Shown here piece after piece: positions 44,306 to 53,396 of a stretch of 64,000 bases of DNA (positions are counted from its first letter, which is position 1; the number at the start of each line of letters is the position of its first letter). The notes under the pieces are model-generated. The model was not told the origin of the DNA. It made no database searches and was given only the letters and a program-made list of their open reading frames with translations. The translations under genes and the position numbers were made by a program. Source of the stretch: Arenibacter sp040216555 (GTDB lineage Bacteria; Bacteroidota; Bacteroidia; Flavobacteriales; Flavobacteriaceae). The stretch is taken from the NCBI GenBank assembly GCA_040216555.1, contig JAVJOW010000038.1:496001-560000 (forward strand), given 5' to 3'.

Positions 44306-44333
44306 TAAAATTATCTTATTGTCTCCATCACAA
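44306..44333 (-). promoter_or_regulatory. Possible folE promoter
   Basis: Minus strand TTG (44331-44333), 17-base spacer, TAATTTTA (44306-44313): a near match to the -33/-7 pair. An 11-base repeat lies in the spacer. Confidence 0.35.
44316..44326. repeat. 11-bp direct repeat in the folE/ABC transporter spacer (two copies)
   Basis: TTATTGTCTCC at 44316-44326 recurs exactly at 44399-44409, 83 bases apart, both inside the divergent spacer. The first copy lies between the proposed -33 and -7 of folE. Confidence 0.4.
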
Positions 44334-44495
44334 TATAATCATTACCATATTATAATAAAAAGAATATCATATCAGAATTTTTTTTAAACGGTTTTGTTTT
44401 ATTGTCTCCCATTAAAACGTATAATTAAAGGTCTACTACAGAATAACTATTTTGTATTCTTCTTGGTAATGTTTACTTTCAACCCATAATTAAAA

Positions 44496-45161
44496 ATGAT
44501 GATCAAGGCTACGAATATCAATAAGTTTTACGGCAATCTCCAAGTGCTCAAAGGAGTTGATTTGCACATAAAAAAAGGAGAAGTGGTGTCTATTGTAGGT
44601 CCCTCTGGAGCTGGAAAAACTACACTCTTGCAAATACTTGGTACTTTAGATACCTTAAGTAATAAGAAGGACAGCACCTTGCTAATTAATGATGAAGACG
44701 TCACTAAATTATCGGATAAGGCTTTGGCAAAATTTCGAAATAGCCATATCGGTTTTATTTTTCAATTTCATCAATTATTGCCAGAGTTTACGGCTTTGGA
44801 AAACGTCTGTATTCCGGCATTTATTAAAGGAACAAAAAAGGAAACGGCAGAATTGCGTGCTGCAGAACTTCTTGAGTTTCTGGGGCTTTCCCATAGGTTG
44901 CAGCATAAGCCCAACGAACTTTCGGGGGGCGAGCAGCAGCGGGTAGCAGTAGCAAGGGCCTTGGTGAATAACCCTTCCGTTATTTTTGCGGACGAACCCA
45001 GTGGAAACCTGGATTCGGAAAGTGCTGACAATCTTCATAAATTGTTCTTTGATCTTCGGGATGCCTTTGGGCAAACCTTTGTCATTGTAACCCATAATGA
45101 GGAACTTGCCAATATGGCCGATAGAAAGCTAACCATGGTGGATGGTTCCATTTTGCGATGA
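44496..45161 (+). CDS. ABC transporter ATP-binding protein (LolD-like)
   Basis: A 221-residue ATPase with Walker A GPSGAGKTT (35-43), signature LSGGEQQ, Walker B VIFADEPSGNLD and switch His in THNEELA. The LolD/MacB type fits lipoprotein release or cell-division (FtsE-like) systems. The permease is not adjacent. Start may be the second ATG (44499). It ends with a 4-base ATGA overlap with the CPBP gene, so the three genes to 46482 are tightly coupled. Confidence 0.88.
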   Translation: MMIKATNINKFYGNLQVLKGVDLHIKKGEVVSIVGPSGAGKTTLLQILGTLDTLSNKKDSTLLINDEDVTKLSDKALAKFRNSHIGFIFQFHQLLPEFTALENVCIPAFIKGTKKETAELRAAELLEFLGLSHRLQHKPNELSGGEQQRVAVARALVNNPSVIFADEPSGNLDSESADNLHKLFFDLRDAFGQTFVIVTHNEELANMADRKLTMVDGSILR

Positions 45162-45721
45162 AAATACTTGCCGAGGTCTGGAAATTTACAAAAGCTCCTG
45201 CTTATAGACGCTTGGACCATGCCCCAAATCCTTTAAAATTAAGGATGGTACTGTCCCTTCTGCAATGGGGTATTATAATTGGTGTGTCTGTCGGTATATT
45301 TAATCAATGGTTGATAGGTCTTCTGAAAATTGATCTTGGGGAACATGCCATTGAAAAATTTCTCGAGAATTATTCCCTAGTTCCGCTTTTCCTTATGGCA
45401 GTAGTTTTTGCTCCGACAGTCGAGGAAATTTTGTTTCGAGGCCCCTTGATCTGGTTTAAGAATAAGAAATATTTTAAATATTGTTTTTATGCTTCTGTTT
45501 TATTCTTCGCATTCGTGCATATGTCCAATTTTGAACTTACTGGAGAGGTATATTATATTGCACCGCTTTTAGTGGCACCACAATTGATCTTAGGCTTATT
45601 TTTGGGGTACGTTCGTGTGAAATTGGGACTTCTATGGTCTATTTGTTTACATGCCATGTATAATGCGGTACTGATTACTCCCATACTTCTATATAAATTT
45701 TTAAATTTCCCTTTGGAATGA
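45158..45721 (+). CDS. CPBP-family intramembrane metalloprotease
   Basis: A 187-residue polytopic protein with the CAAX-protease-like (CPBP/ABI) motifs: EExxxR at Glu89, Glu90 and Arg94, FxxxH with His121, and HAMYN with His165. The family includes bacteriocin-immunity and prenyl-protease relatives. It overlaps the ABC ATPase gene upstream and the TIGR02757 gene downstream by 4 bases each. Confidence 0.85.
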   Translation: MKILAEVWKFTKAPAYRRLDHAPNPLKLRMVLSLLQWGIIIGVSVGIFNQWLIGLLKIDLGEHAIEKFLENYSLVPLFLMAVVFAPTVEEILFRGPLIWFKNKKYFKYCFYASVLFFAFVHMSNFELTGEVYYIAPLLVAPQLILGLFLGYVRVKLGLLWSICLHAMYNAVLITPILLYKFLNFPLE

Positions 45722-46482
45722 CGCAGGAAGAACTGAAAGAATTTTTGGATGCTAAGGTAGAACAATACAATCGCCCGGATTTTTTATCTACAGACCCTCT
45801 CCGGATACCACATAGATTTACAAAAAAAGAAGATATTGAGATCAGTGGATTCTTAACCGCTACTATTGCTTGGGGAAATAGAAAAAGTATCATCAACAAT
45901 TCGGAACGAATGATGGAACTGTTGGAGAATTCCCCGTTCGACTTTATAATGAACCATCAAGAGAAGGATTTGGAAAAACTTCAAGGATTTGTACATAGGA
46001 CTTTTAATGGGGAAGACCTAACGTATTTTATACGTAGTCTAAACAATATTTATAAGCAACATGGTGGATTGGAGAAGACATTGGCCTTGCAAGGGGATAT
46101 AACTTCCCTGCAAATGTCCATCTCTAAATTCAAGACTTTATTCTTTGAGTTGGACCATCAGCAAAGAACCACCAAGCATGTCTCCGACCCACAAAAGGGA
46201 TCTGCGGCCAAAAGAATCAATATGTTCTTGCGCTGGATGGTAAGAAATAATAGCAGCGGTGTAGATTTTGGAATTTGGGATAGGATTTCACCTTCGCAAC
46301 TGTCATGCCCCTTGGATGTTCATTCGGGCAATGTTGCCCGTAAACTGGGCCTGATCCAGCGAAAACAGAACGACGGAAAGGCCTTGGCGGAATTGGACGC
46401 AAATCTAAGAAAATTTGATCCCCATGATCCAGTAAAGTACGATTTTGCCTTATTTGGACTAGGTGTTTTTGAGAAATTTTAA
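45718..46482 (+). CDS. TIGR02757-family protein
   Basis: A 254-residue protein of the TIGR02757 type: WGNRKSIINNSERMMELL near the N-terminus and MFLRWMVRNNSSGVDFGIWDRISPSQLSCPLDVH in the C-terminal half (only pieces quoted). This C-terminal part looks DNA-glycosylase-like in layout, but I do not assign activity. ATGA overlap with CPBP indicates translational coupling. Confidence 0.8.
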   Translation: MTQEELKEFLDAKVEQYNRPDFLSTDPLRIPHRFTKKEDIEISGFLTATIAWGNRKSIINNSERMMELLENSPFDFIMNHQEKDLEKLQGFVHRTFNGEDLTYFIRSLNNIYKQHGGLEKTLALQGDITSLQMSISKFKTLFFELDHQQRTTKHVSDPQKGSAAKRINMFLRWMVRNNSSGVDFGIWDRISPSQLSCPLDVHSGNVARKLGLIQRKQNDGKALAELDANLRKFDPHDPVKYDFALFGLGVFEKF

Positions 46483-46598
46483 AGTCGATCAGCTATAGTT
46501 GCAATCATCAATAAAGTTTTAGCTAGCTCTTAGAGACCAAATATTACAGTCCAATCAAAATCCAGATATTTACACTTGCACTTATTTGTCCAATTACA

Positions 46599-48410
46599 TC
46601 ACTTGTCATGGTCCTGAAGTGATTCCAAAATTTCCATTTCGCTGTGTTTTTTGGAGAAATTCATGGCACATTCTATCAGGGCCAAGTGCGAATAGGCCTG
46701 AGGGAAGTTCCCCAGCAGCCTTTTGGTCTTAAAATCTATATCCTCACTAAACAAGCCCAAATGGTTGCTGTAGCTTAACAATTGATCAAAATGTTTCATG
46801 GCCTTCTGTTCATGACCTATCTTAAACAGGCTATTGATAAACCAAAAGGTACAAATGGTAAAGGATGAGGAGGGCAATCCAAAATCATCTTCATTTTTAT
46901 ACCTATATAGTAATCCGTCATTGCAAAGATCTTTTTCAATGGCCAGTACGGTGCTTACATATTTAGGGTCTTTGGGGGCAATAAAGCCATAGGATTCCAT
47001 CAATAAGACCGAGGCGTCCAAATGCGGTGACCCATAGGATTGTGTAAATGCCTGTTTTTCTTCGTTCCAGGCGTGTTGATGGATATCTTCCCTGATCTGT
47101 TTTTCCAGAGTACGCCATTTATCCACTTTTCGCTTCTTACCAAAAAGTTCGGCCACTTTAATGGCCCTATCAATAGCCGTCCAGCATAGAATTTTTGAAA
47201 ATGTAAAATGTCTATCTTCGGTACGGAATTCCCATATCCCCTTATCGGCCTCTTGCCAATGCTTATTTACAATCCAAACGATACCCTTGGTAATTCCCCA
47301 AAGCTCTTCCCCGTTTTCTATTTCCGTGTCAAATTTTTCCAATTGGGTATAAATGACATCCATAAGGATACCATAAATATCGTTCTGTCGCTGCTTATAA
47401 GCAGCATTACCTATTCTCACTGGTTTGGAACCCTTGTACCCTTTTAAATGGTCCAAAGTTTCTTCGGTCAACTTTTTTTCTTTGTTGATGCCGTACATGA
47501 TCTGCAATTTCTCATCCTTGTCGGGGATAAGGTCAATTATAAATTGCAAATAGCGTTTGGCTATATTCTTATGTCCTAATTGACCAACTACTTTTATAAC
47601 CATGGAAGCATCCCTGATCCAGCAAAAGCGATAGTCCCAATTTCTGACCTCCCCAATGGTTTCCGGTAGAGAGGTGGTTGCAGCGGCGAGAACTGCCCCC
47701 GACTTATCGTAACTCAACATCTTTAAGGTTAAGGCACTTCTTTTTATCTCGGCATCATATTTCTTGTAAGTTGGTGTCTTGCTGGACCAATTCAACCAGT
47801 AGACTTTTGTGCGCTCCAGTTCCAGATACATCCTTTCCAAGGTTGGTTCCAATATCTTTTCATTATAACCTAGAAGAAAATAGCCATCGCTTTTCAGAAC
47901 TATTTCCTTTTGCGACATGATATCCTCCTTGTTGAACGAAGTGTATAGAAAAAAGGTGTCAAATTTTACTTCATGGGTTAAACTGGCAATAAAACTTTCT
48001 TTGACATAGGTATTTGTTTTCCCCATAGCGTACTCCAATTTTGGGTCGTACAATACTTTGAACACGGGATTACCGGAAATGTGTTTTATATACCGGATAA
48101 TTTCCGGCGGTGCATTATAGCCTCCACCCGGCTTGTAATAGCGGGGCATAAAATCCTGTATTTCAAAACTATTTTCACCATCTGAAAACTTAGTGACCAA
48201 GATTGCGGTAAGGGGAATATATTTTTGTTCTATAGTGTAAGTATCATCCACTAGGATTTCAAAGCTCCCTCCTATTTCGTCATCAAGAATTTTTGCAAAT
48301 ATCGAAGAAGAATCAAATTCCGGTAAACAACACCAATCCAATGAGCCCTTCTTAGAAATCAAAGCAGCACTTCTACAATTTCCTATTATACCGTAATCTA
48401 AATTATCCAT
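46599..48410 (-). CDS. Glycoside hydrolase family 15 (glucoamylase/trehalase-like)
   Basis: A 603-residue GH15 enzyme. The core signatures are RNWDYRFCWIRDASM near residue 260 and ENGEELWGITKG. GH15 proteins hydrolyse alpha-glucans, and several in this group hydrolyse trehalose. It is divergent, with 103 bases between starts, from the OtsA-OtsB trehalose synthesis gene, so trehalase-type turnover is a fair inference. No signal peptide: cytoplasmic. Confidence 0.88.
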   Translation of the reverse strand: MDNLDYGIIGNCRSAALISKKGSLDWCCLPEFDSSSIFAKILDDEIGGSFEILVDDTYTIEQKYIPLTAILVTKFSDGENSFEIQDFMPRYYKPGGGYNAPPEIIRYIKHISGNPVFKVLYDPKLEYAMGKTNTYVKESFIASLTHEVKFDTFFLYTSFNKEDIMSQKEIVLKSDGYFLLGYNEKILEPTLERMYLELERTKVYWLNWSSKTPTYKKYDAEIKRSALTLKMLSYDKSGAVLAAATTSLPETIGEVRNWDYRFCWIRDASMVIKVVGQLGHKNIAKRYLQFIIDLIPDKDEKLQIMYGINKEKKLTEETLDHLKGYKGSKPVRIGNAAYKQRQNDIYGILMDVIYTQLEKFDTEIENGEELWGITKGIVWIVNKHWQEADKGIWEFRTEDRHFTFSKILCWTAIDRAIKVAELFGKKRKVDKWRTLEKQIREDIHQHAWNEEKQAFTQSYGSPHLDASVLLMESYGFIAPKDPKYVSTVLAIEKDLCNDGLLYRYKNEDDFGLPSSSFTICTFWFINSLFKIGHEQKAMKHFDQLLSYSNHLGLFSEDIDFKTKRLLGNFPQAYSHLALIECAMNFSKKHSEMEILESLQDHDK

Positions 48411-48513
48411 ATATCATTTTATTCTTTAAAAAACCTTTATTAGTAGGTTTTACACATCATTTTACCGAAATTTAAGGAAATTTAATGCGAATAACTCTTA
48501 AAAGAAACAAATT

Positions 48514-50721
48514 ATGGACAAAACTATCATAATCTCAAATAGACTACCCGTACAATTACAAATTGACAATGGAAGCATCACTGCAATACCAAGTGTAGGT
48601 GGGTTGGCAACGGGTATGAAATCTGTTCATACGGGGGGTGATAGTTTATGGATCGGTTGGAGTGGATTGACGGATGAAGAGATTCCGGAAGGACTTGCTC
48701 CTGAAATTGACAAGGCATTGGCAAAACATGGTTCGTCTAAAGTAAATTTAACTTCAGAGGAAGTGGATGGTTTTTATTATGGGTTTAGTAACCGTACTAT
48801 ATGGCCTCTTTTTCATTATTTTTTGGAGTATTCAGAGTTTGAGCTGGAAAGCTGGGATACCTATAAAACAGTTAATCAAAAATTTGCGGATGCCATTTTG
48901 AAAGAGGCTGGGGAAAACGATACCATTTGGGTACATGACTATCAATTAATGCTGGTACCACAAATGGTTAGGGAAAAACGCCCTAATATTTCCATTGGTT
49001 TCTTTTTGCATATTCCCTTTCCATCCTACGAGATATTTAGAACCCTGCCTTGGCGTAAGGAAGTTCTTATGGGGTTATTGGGATCGGATTTGGTAGGTTT
49101 CCATACCTATGATTATGAACGGCATTTTTTAAGTTCAGTACGGAGGTTATTGGGACTTGAGGTTAGTTTTAACGACATCTATTTAGAGGACAGGGTCACT
49201 AAAGTGGATTCTTTTCCAATGGGAATCGATTACAAGAAATTTAGCGATGCCGCAAAAAAACATGATGGAAACAAAACCGGGGAACGATCAGAATTACAGC
49301 GCAGGCTGGATATGCACAAGGAATCGGACCCTGAGGCCAAATTCTTTTTATCTATAGACCGATTGGATTATTCCAAGGGGATTGCGAAAAGGCTTAATGC
49401 CTTTGAATATTTTTTGAACAAATACCCTCAGTATAAGGAAAAGGTTAGACTTATTGTACTAGCGGTGCCATCAAGATCAAATGTGCCACAATATCAATTA
49501 CTGAAAAAAGAAATAGACGAATTGGTCGGGAGGATCAATGGCGAATTTTCTACGGTAAGCTGGACGCCCATATGGTATTTCTACCGCTCCATGCCGTTCG
49601 AGAACCTAATTGATCTATATACCTCCAGCGATATTGCCTGGCTGACCCCAATTCGGGATGGGATGAACCTTGTAGCCAAAGAATATATTGCAACAAGAAC
49701 GAATAAAACAGGCGTTCTTATCCTGAGTGAGATGGCTGGTTCTGCCAATGAAATGAATGAAGCCCTGCTCATAAATCCCAATAATTTTGAAGAAATTGCG
49801 GATACCCTGTACGAGGCCATCAATATGCCGGTTGAGGAGCAGAAGGCAAGAAATGCCATTTTGCAAAAAAGATTGGAAAGGTATAACGTTGAAAAATGGG
49901 CCAATGATTTTATGACCTCCCTGAAAAATCAAAAACTAATAGACCATTCCTATAAGTCGCGCAGGTTGTCCAATGATATTTTGGATGTCATAAAAAAGGA
50001 TTATTTAAAAGCTAAAAAAAGATTAATGTTCCTGGACTATGACGGCACTTTGGCAGGATTTCACGGCGATCCCCAAAAGGCGAACCCGGATGAGGCATTA
50101 TACAGTTTGTTGGATCGCCTGTCCGCAATGGAAAACACGGATGTCTATTTAATTAGTGGTCGTGATAAGGACACCTTTACCAAATGGTTTTTGCCTAAGA
50201 AGTACAACATGATCGTGGAACATGGGGTGTGGATTTCCGAAAATGGGGAAGATTTTAGAATGTTGGAGAATGTAAAAAAAGATTGGATGGAAAAAATTCA
50301 CCCAGTATTGGAATCCTTTGTGGATAGGACGCCGGGTAGTTTTATTGAAGAAAAAAACTATTCCCTGGCATGGCACTACCGAAAGACCGATCCAGATTTT
50401 GGCCAAAAACGGGCCACGGAACTAAATACAGTACTTACAAGTCTTATAGCCAACGACGATCTGAGTATACTTAATGGAAATAAGGTTATTGAAATTAAGA
50501 GCAGCAATGTAAACAAAGGTAGGGCTGCAATGCGCGTATTTTCGCAAAAGGAATATGATTTTGTATTTGCCATAGGTGATGACTGGACCGATGAATTTAT
50601 GTTTCAGGAATTACCGGAAAGCGCCATTACGGTAAAGGTGGGTCGGCAAAAGACCCAGGCTACTTATTATGTGGACAGCATTAAAAATGTCCGAGGACTA
50701 TTGGAGCATTTTATTGATTAA
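48514..50721 (+). CDS. otsA/otsB: Trehalose-6-phosphate synthase/phosphatase fusion
   Basis: A 735-residue fusion. Residues 1 to about 465 are a GT20 synthase using UDP-glucose and glucose-6-phosphate: SNRLPVQL at the N-terminus, HDYQLMLVPQM, and DRLDYSKGI. Residues about 500-735 are a HAD trehalose-6-phosphatase with nucleophile pair Asp508/Asp510 in FLDYDGTLAGF. Makes trehalose in one chain. The divergent GH15 gene suggests a synthesis/turnover pair. Confidence 0.95.
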   Translation: MDKTIIISNRLPVQLQIDNGSITAIPSVGGLATGMKSVHTGGDSLWIGWSGLTDEEIPEGLAPEIDKALAKHGSSKVNLTSEEVDGFYYGFSNRTIWPLFHYFLEYSEFELESWDTYKTVNQKFADAILKEAGENDTIWVHDYQLMLVPQMVREKRPNISIGFFLHIPFPSYEIFRTLPWRKEVLMGLLGSDLVGFHTYDYERHFLSSVRRLLGLEVSFNDIYLEDRVTKVDSFPMGIDYKKFSDAAKKHDGNKTGERSELQRRLDMHKESDPEAKFFLSIDRLDYSKGIAKRLNAFEYFLNKYPQYKEKVRLIVLAVPSRSNVPQYQLLKKEIDELVGRINGEFSTVSWTPIWYFYRSMPFENLIDLYTSSDIAWLTPIRDGMNLVAKEYIATRTNKTGVLILSEMAGSANEMNEALLINPNNFEEIADTLYEAINMPVEEQKARNAILQKRLERYNVEKWANDFMTSLKNQKLIDHSYKSRRLSNDILDVIKKDYLKAKKRLMFLDYDGTLAGFHGDPQKANPDEALYSLLDRLSAMENTDVYLISGRDKDTFTKWFLPKKYNMIVEHGVWISENGEDFRMLENVKKDWMEKIHPVLESFVDRTPGSFIEEKNYSLAWHYRKTDPDFGQKRATELNTVLTSLIANDDLSILNGNKVIEIKSSNVNKGRAAMRVFSQKEYDFVFAIGDDWTDEFMFQELPESAITVKVGRQKTQATYYVDSIKNVRGLLEHFID

Positions 50722-50787
50722 AAAAGTTAAATCTTGCGTAATCTAAAATAGGTTGTTCCGACTATTTTAGATTATATCTGTTCATAC

Positions 50788-51984
50788 ATGTCCGTTGTGA
50801 AACCTATTGCCAAATTGAAGTCGGGTTCTTATATACTGCCCATCATTATAGTTTCGCAATTTGCGTGCACTTCCTTGTGGTTTGCAGGGAACGCCGTTTT
50901 GGATGACCTTATCTTAAGTACTGGATTGGGAACGGAAATTATTGGCTATGTGCTGTCTTCGGTTCAAATAGGTTTTATTTTGGGCACCTTGGTGTTTGCT
51001 ATTTTTATGATTGCTGATCGCTATTCCCCTTCCAAAGTCTTTATGTTCAGCGCCTTCTCGGCAGCAATATGTAATATGGTGCTTCTGTTTCAGGACATTT
51101 CCAATACAACACTTTTTATGGCAAGATTGGGAGCCGGTTTTTTTCTTGCGGGCATTTACCCTGTAGGGATGAAGATCGCGGCCGATTACTATGAAAAAGG
51201 CTTGGGCAAGGCCCTTGGATATTTGGTCGGTGCCTTGGTGCTGGGTACGGCATTTCCCCATTTGCTGCAAGGTTTGAAATTGAGCGAAGATTATACCATT
51301 GTCATTAAAATAACCAGCTTATTGACAATTCTGGGCGGGGCAACCATTTATTTTATGGTCCCCGATGGTCCGTATAGAAAACCTAGTAAGGTGTTGCAAC
51401 TAAGAGCAGGAATGGCACTTTTTAAGATTCCTGACTTTAAGAAAGCGGCCATAGGCTACTTTGGGCATATGTGGGAACTATATGCCTTCTGGGCCTTCAT
51501 TCCTTTTGCGATTAAAACTTACAATTCCACTCATAATAACGATCTTCCATTTTCCTTGTGGACATTTTGCATTATTGGTCTGGGGGGGATTTCATGTGCC
51601 ATTGGCGGAAATTTTGCACTTAGATGGGGAAGTAGGAAAGTTGCCCTGATTTCATTGCTGCTGTCGGGGATCCTCTGTATAGTTTCCCCTTTGTTTTTTC
51701 TCCTGCCCTCCTACCTATTTCTATTGGCTTTTTGCCTTTGGGGAATGTTTGTGGTTTCGGATTCGCCCCAATTCTCCACCTTGGTGGCTTCTGCAGTGCC
51801 TTTGGAGTTAAAGGGTACGGCACTTACCCTGGTAAATTGCATTGGTTTCTCCATAAGTATAATCAGCATACAATTGCTACCTTACTGGTTGGAAGTTGTA
51901 GATCCCAGCTATATTTTTACTGTTCTAAGCATAGGTCCTATCCTAGGAATATGGGCAATGCGAAAAGGAGGACTTAACAAATAA
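50788..51984 (+). CDS. MFS transporter
   Basis: A 398-residue transporter with about twelve hydrophobic segments, the loop motif IADRYSPSKVFM in place of the motif A GxxADRxGRR, and a second half starting near residue 210. Substrate unknown. It follows otsA/otsB by 66 bases, so it might be cotranscribed, but no trehalose link can be shown from sequence. Confidence 0.82.
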   Translation: MSVVKPIAKLKSGSYILPIIIVSQFACTSLWFAGNAVLDDLILSTGLGTEIIGYVLSSVQIGFILGTLVFAIFMIADRYSPSKVFMFSAFSAAICNMVLLFQDISNTTLFMARLGAGFFLAGIYPVGMKIAADYYEKGLGKALGYLVGALVLGTAFPHLLQGLKLSEDYTIVIKITSLLTILGGATIYFMVPDGPYRKPSKVLQLRAGMALFKIPDFKKAAIGYFGHMWELYAFWAFIPFAIKTYNSTHNNDLPFSLWTFCIIGLGGISCAIGGNFALRWGSRKVALISLLLSGILCIVSPLFFLLPSYLFLLAFCLWGMFVVSDSPQFSTLVASAVPLELKGTALTLVNCIGFSISIISIQLLPYWLEVVDPSYIFTVLSIGPILGIWAMRKGGLNK

Positions 51985-52039
51985 TTAAGAAGCTAATTTT
52001 ACGGATAAACGTAAATTACCAAGTTAAAAACCAAGACGA

Positions 52040-53371
52040 ATGCACAAATTTACTATTGCCTGTATATTTCTATTCTCTTTTTGCTTAATTGGGCAAACAG
52101 ACCAGCGCATCTATGATATAATGAGCAAGGTTTCGGCCGAAAGAATTAAAAAGGATGTCACCACAATGGTGAACTTTGGTACACGCCATACCTTGAGTGA
52201 TACTATTTCCAATTCCAGGGGAATAGGCGCAGCAAGACGATGGATCAAAAGTGAGTTCGACAGGATTTCCGAAAAATGCAACGATTGCCTTGAAGTAAGC
52301 TATCAAAGGGACCTGATTAAAAAGGAAGAAAGCACTCGGATACCCAAGGATGTCTGGGTAGTTAATGTTATGGCCATTCAAAGGGGCACCACATATCCGG
52401 ATCGCTATATTATTATGAGCGGGGATATTGATTCGCGTGTCAGTGATGCCAATAATTACATTTCGGATTCGCCCGGCGCCAATGATAATGCCAGTGGTAT
52501 GGCAGGGACTATAGAGGCTGCTAGGGTCCTATCCAATTATAAATTTGAGAACAGTATTATTTACCTAGGGCTTTCAGGGGAGGAACAAGGCCTTTTTGGG
52601 GGGCAAGGCCTGGCAAAAAGTGCCAAGGAAAAGGGATGGGAGATTATTGGAATATTCAATAACGATATGATAGGCAATATTAAGGGAGGAGATGGAATTA
52701 TTAGCAACACCGATTTTAGGATATTTTCTGAACCTGTGCCCCCTACGGAGACGGAAAGGGAAAGAAATATGCGCAGGTTTTATGGAGGGGAAGTGGACGG
52801 TATTTCCAGACAATTGGCTCGATACGTTTATAAGAACGTGAAAACCTATATGCCCGAAATGAACCCAATGATGATCTATAGATTGGATAGGTTTGGACGT
52901 GGTGGCCACCACCGCCCCTTTAATGATGCGGGCTATGCGGGAATAAGGATAATGGAGGCACATGAAAATTACACCCAACAGCATCAAGATATTCGGGTAG
53001 AAAATGGAATAGCCTACGGAGATGTATTGGAACATGTAAACTTTGACTATGCCAAAAAATTGACATCAGTGAATGCCATTAATCTGGCTTCGTTGGCCTG
53101 GGCACCCCCTGCTCCCAAGGAGGTAAGTATTGGAGGTATTGTAGAACCCTCGGCAAAGTTGCAATGGAGCAAGGTGCCCGGCGCAACCGGATATAAAATT
53201 TATTGGAGGGATACCACCTCCCCTACTTGGGACCATAGCAGATTTGTTGGTAACGTTTTGGAATTTACCTTGGAAGGTGTGGTTTTAGACAACTTTTTCT
53301 TTGGCGTGTCCGCTGTTGGAAAGGACGGATTTGAAAGTGTAGTCGTGTTTCCCAATGCTATTTTAAGGTAA
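52040..53371 (+). CDS. M28-family aminopeptidase, secreted
   Basis: A 443-residue peptidase with signal peptide about 1-18. The M28 metal motifs are SGDIDSR (129-131), SPGANDNASG with Asp149, GLSGEEQG with Glu181/Glu182, and NNDMIGN. The usual zinc-binding His of the HxDS motif is Asp129 here. The C-terminal 85 residues resemble an FN3-like beta sandwich (GYKIYWRDTTS). Periplasmic or outer-surface peptide degradation is likely. Confidence 0.85.
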   Translation: MHKFTIACIFLFSFCLIGQTDQRIYDIMSKVSAERIKKDVTTMVNFGTRHTLSDTISNSRGIGAARRWIKSEFDRISEKCNDCLEVSYQRDLIKKEESTRIPKDVWVVNVMAIQRGTTYPDRYIIMSGDIDSRVSDANNYISDSPGANDNASGMAGTIEAARVLSNYKFENSIIYLGLSGEEQGLFGGQGLAKSAKEKGWEIIGIFNNDMIGNIKGGDGIISNTDFRIFSEPVPPTETERERNMRRFYGGEVDGISRQLARYVYKNVKTYMPEMNPMMIYRLDRFGRGGHHRPFNDAGYAGIRIMEAHENYTQQHQDIRVENGIAYGDVLEHVNFDYAKKLTSVNAINLASLAWAPPAPKEVSIGGIVEPSAKLQWSKVPGATGYKIYWRDTTSPTWDHSRFVGNVLEFTLEGVVLDNFFFGVSAVGKDGFESVVVFPNAILR

Positions 53372-53396
53372 AACAGGACGGTTAGAACTAAATTGT

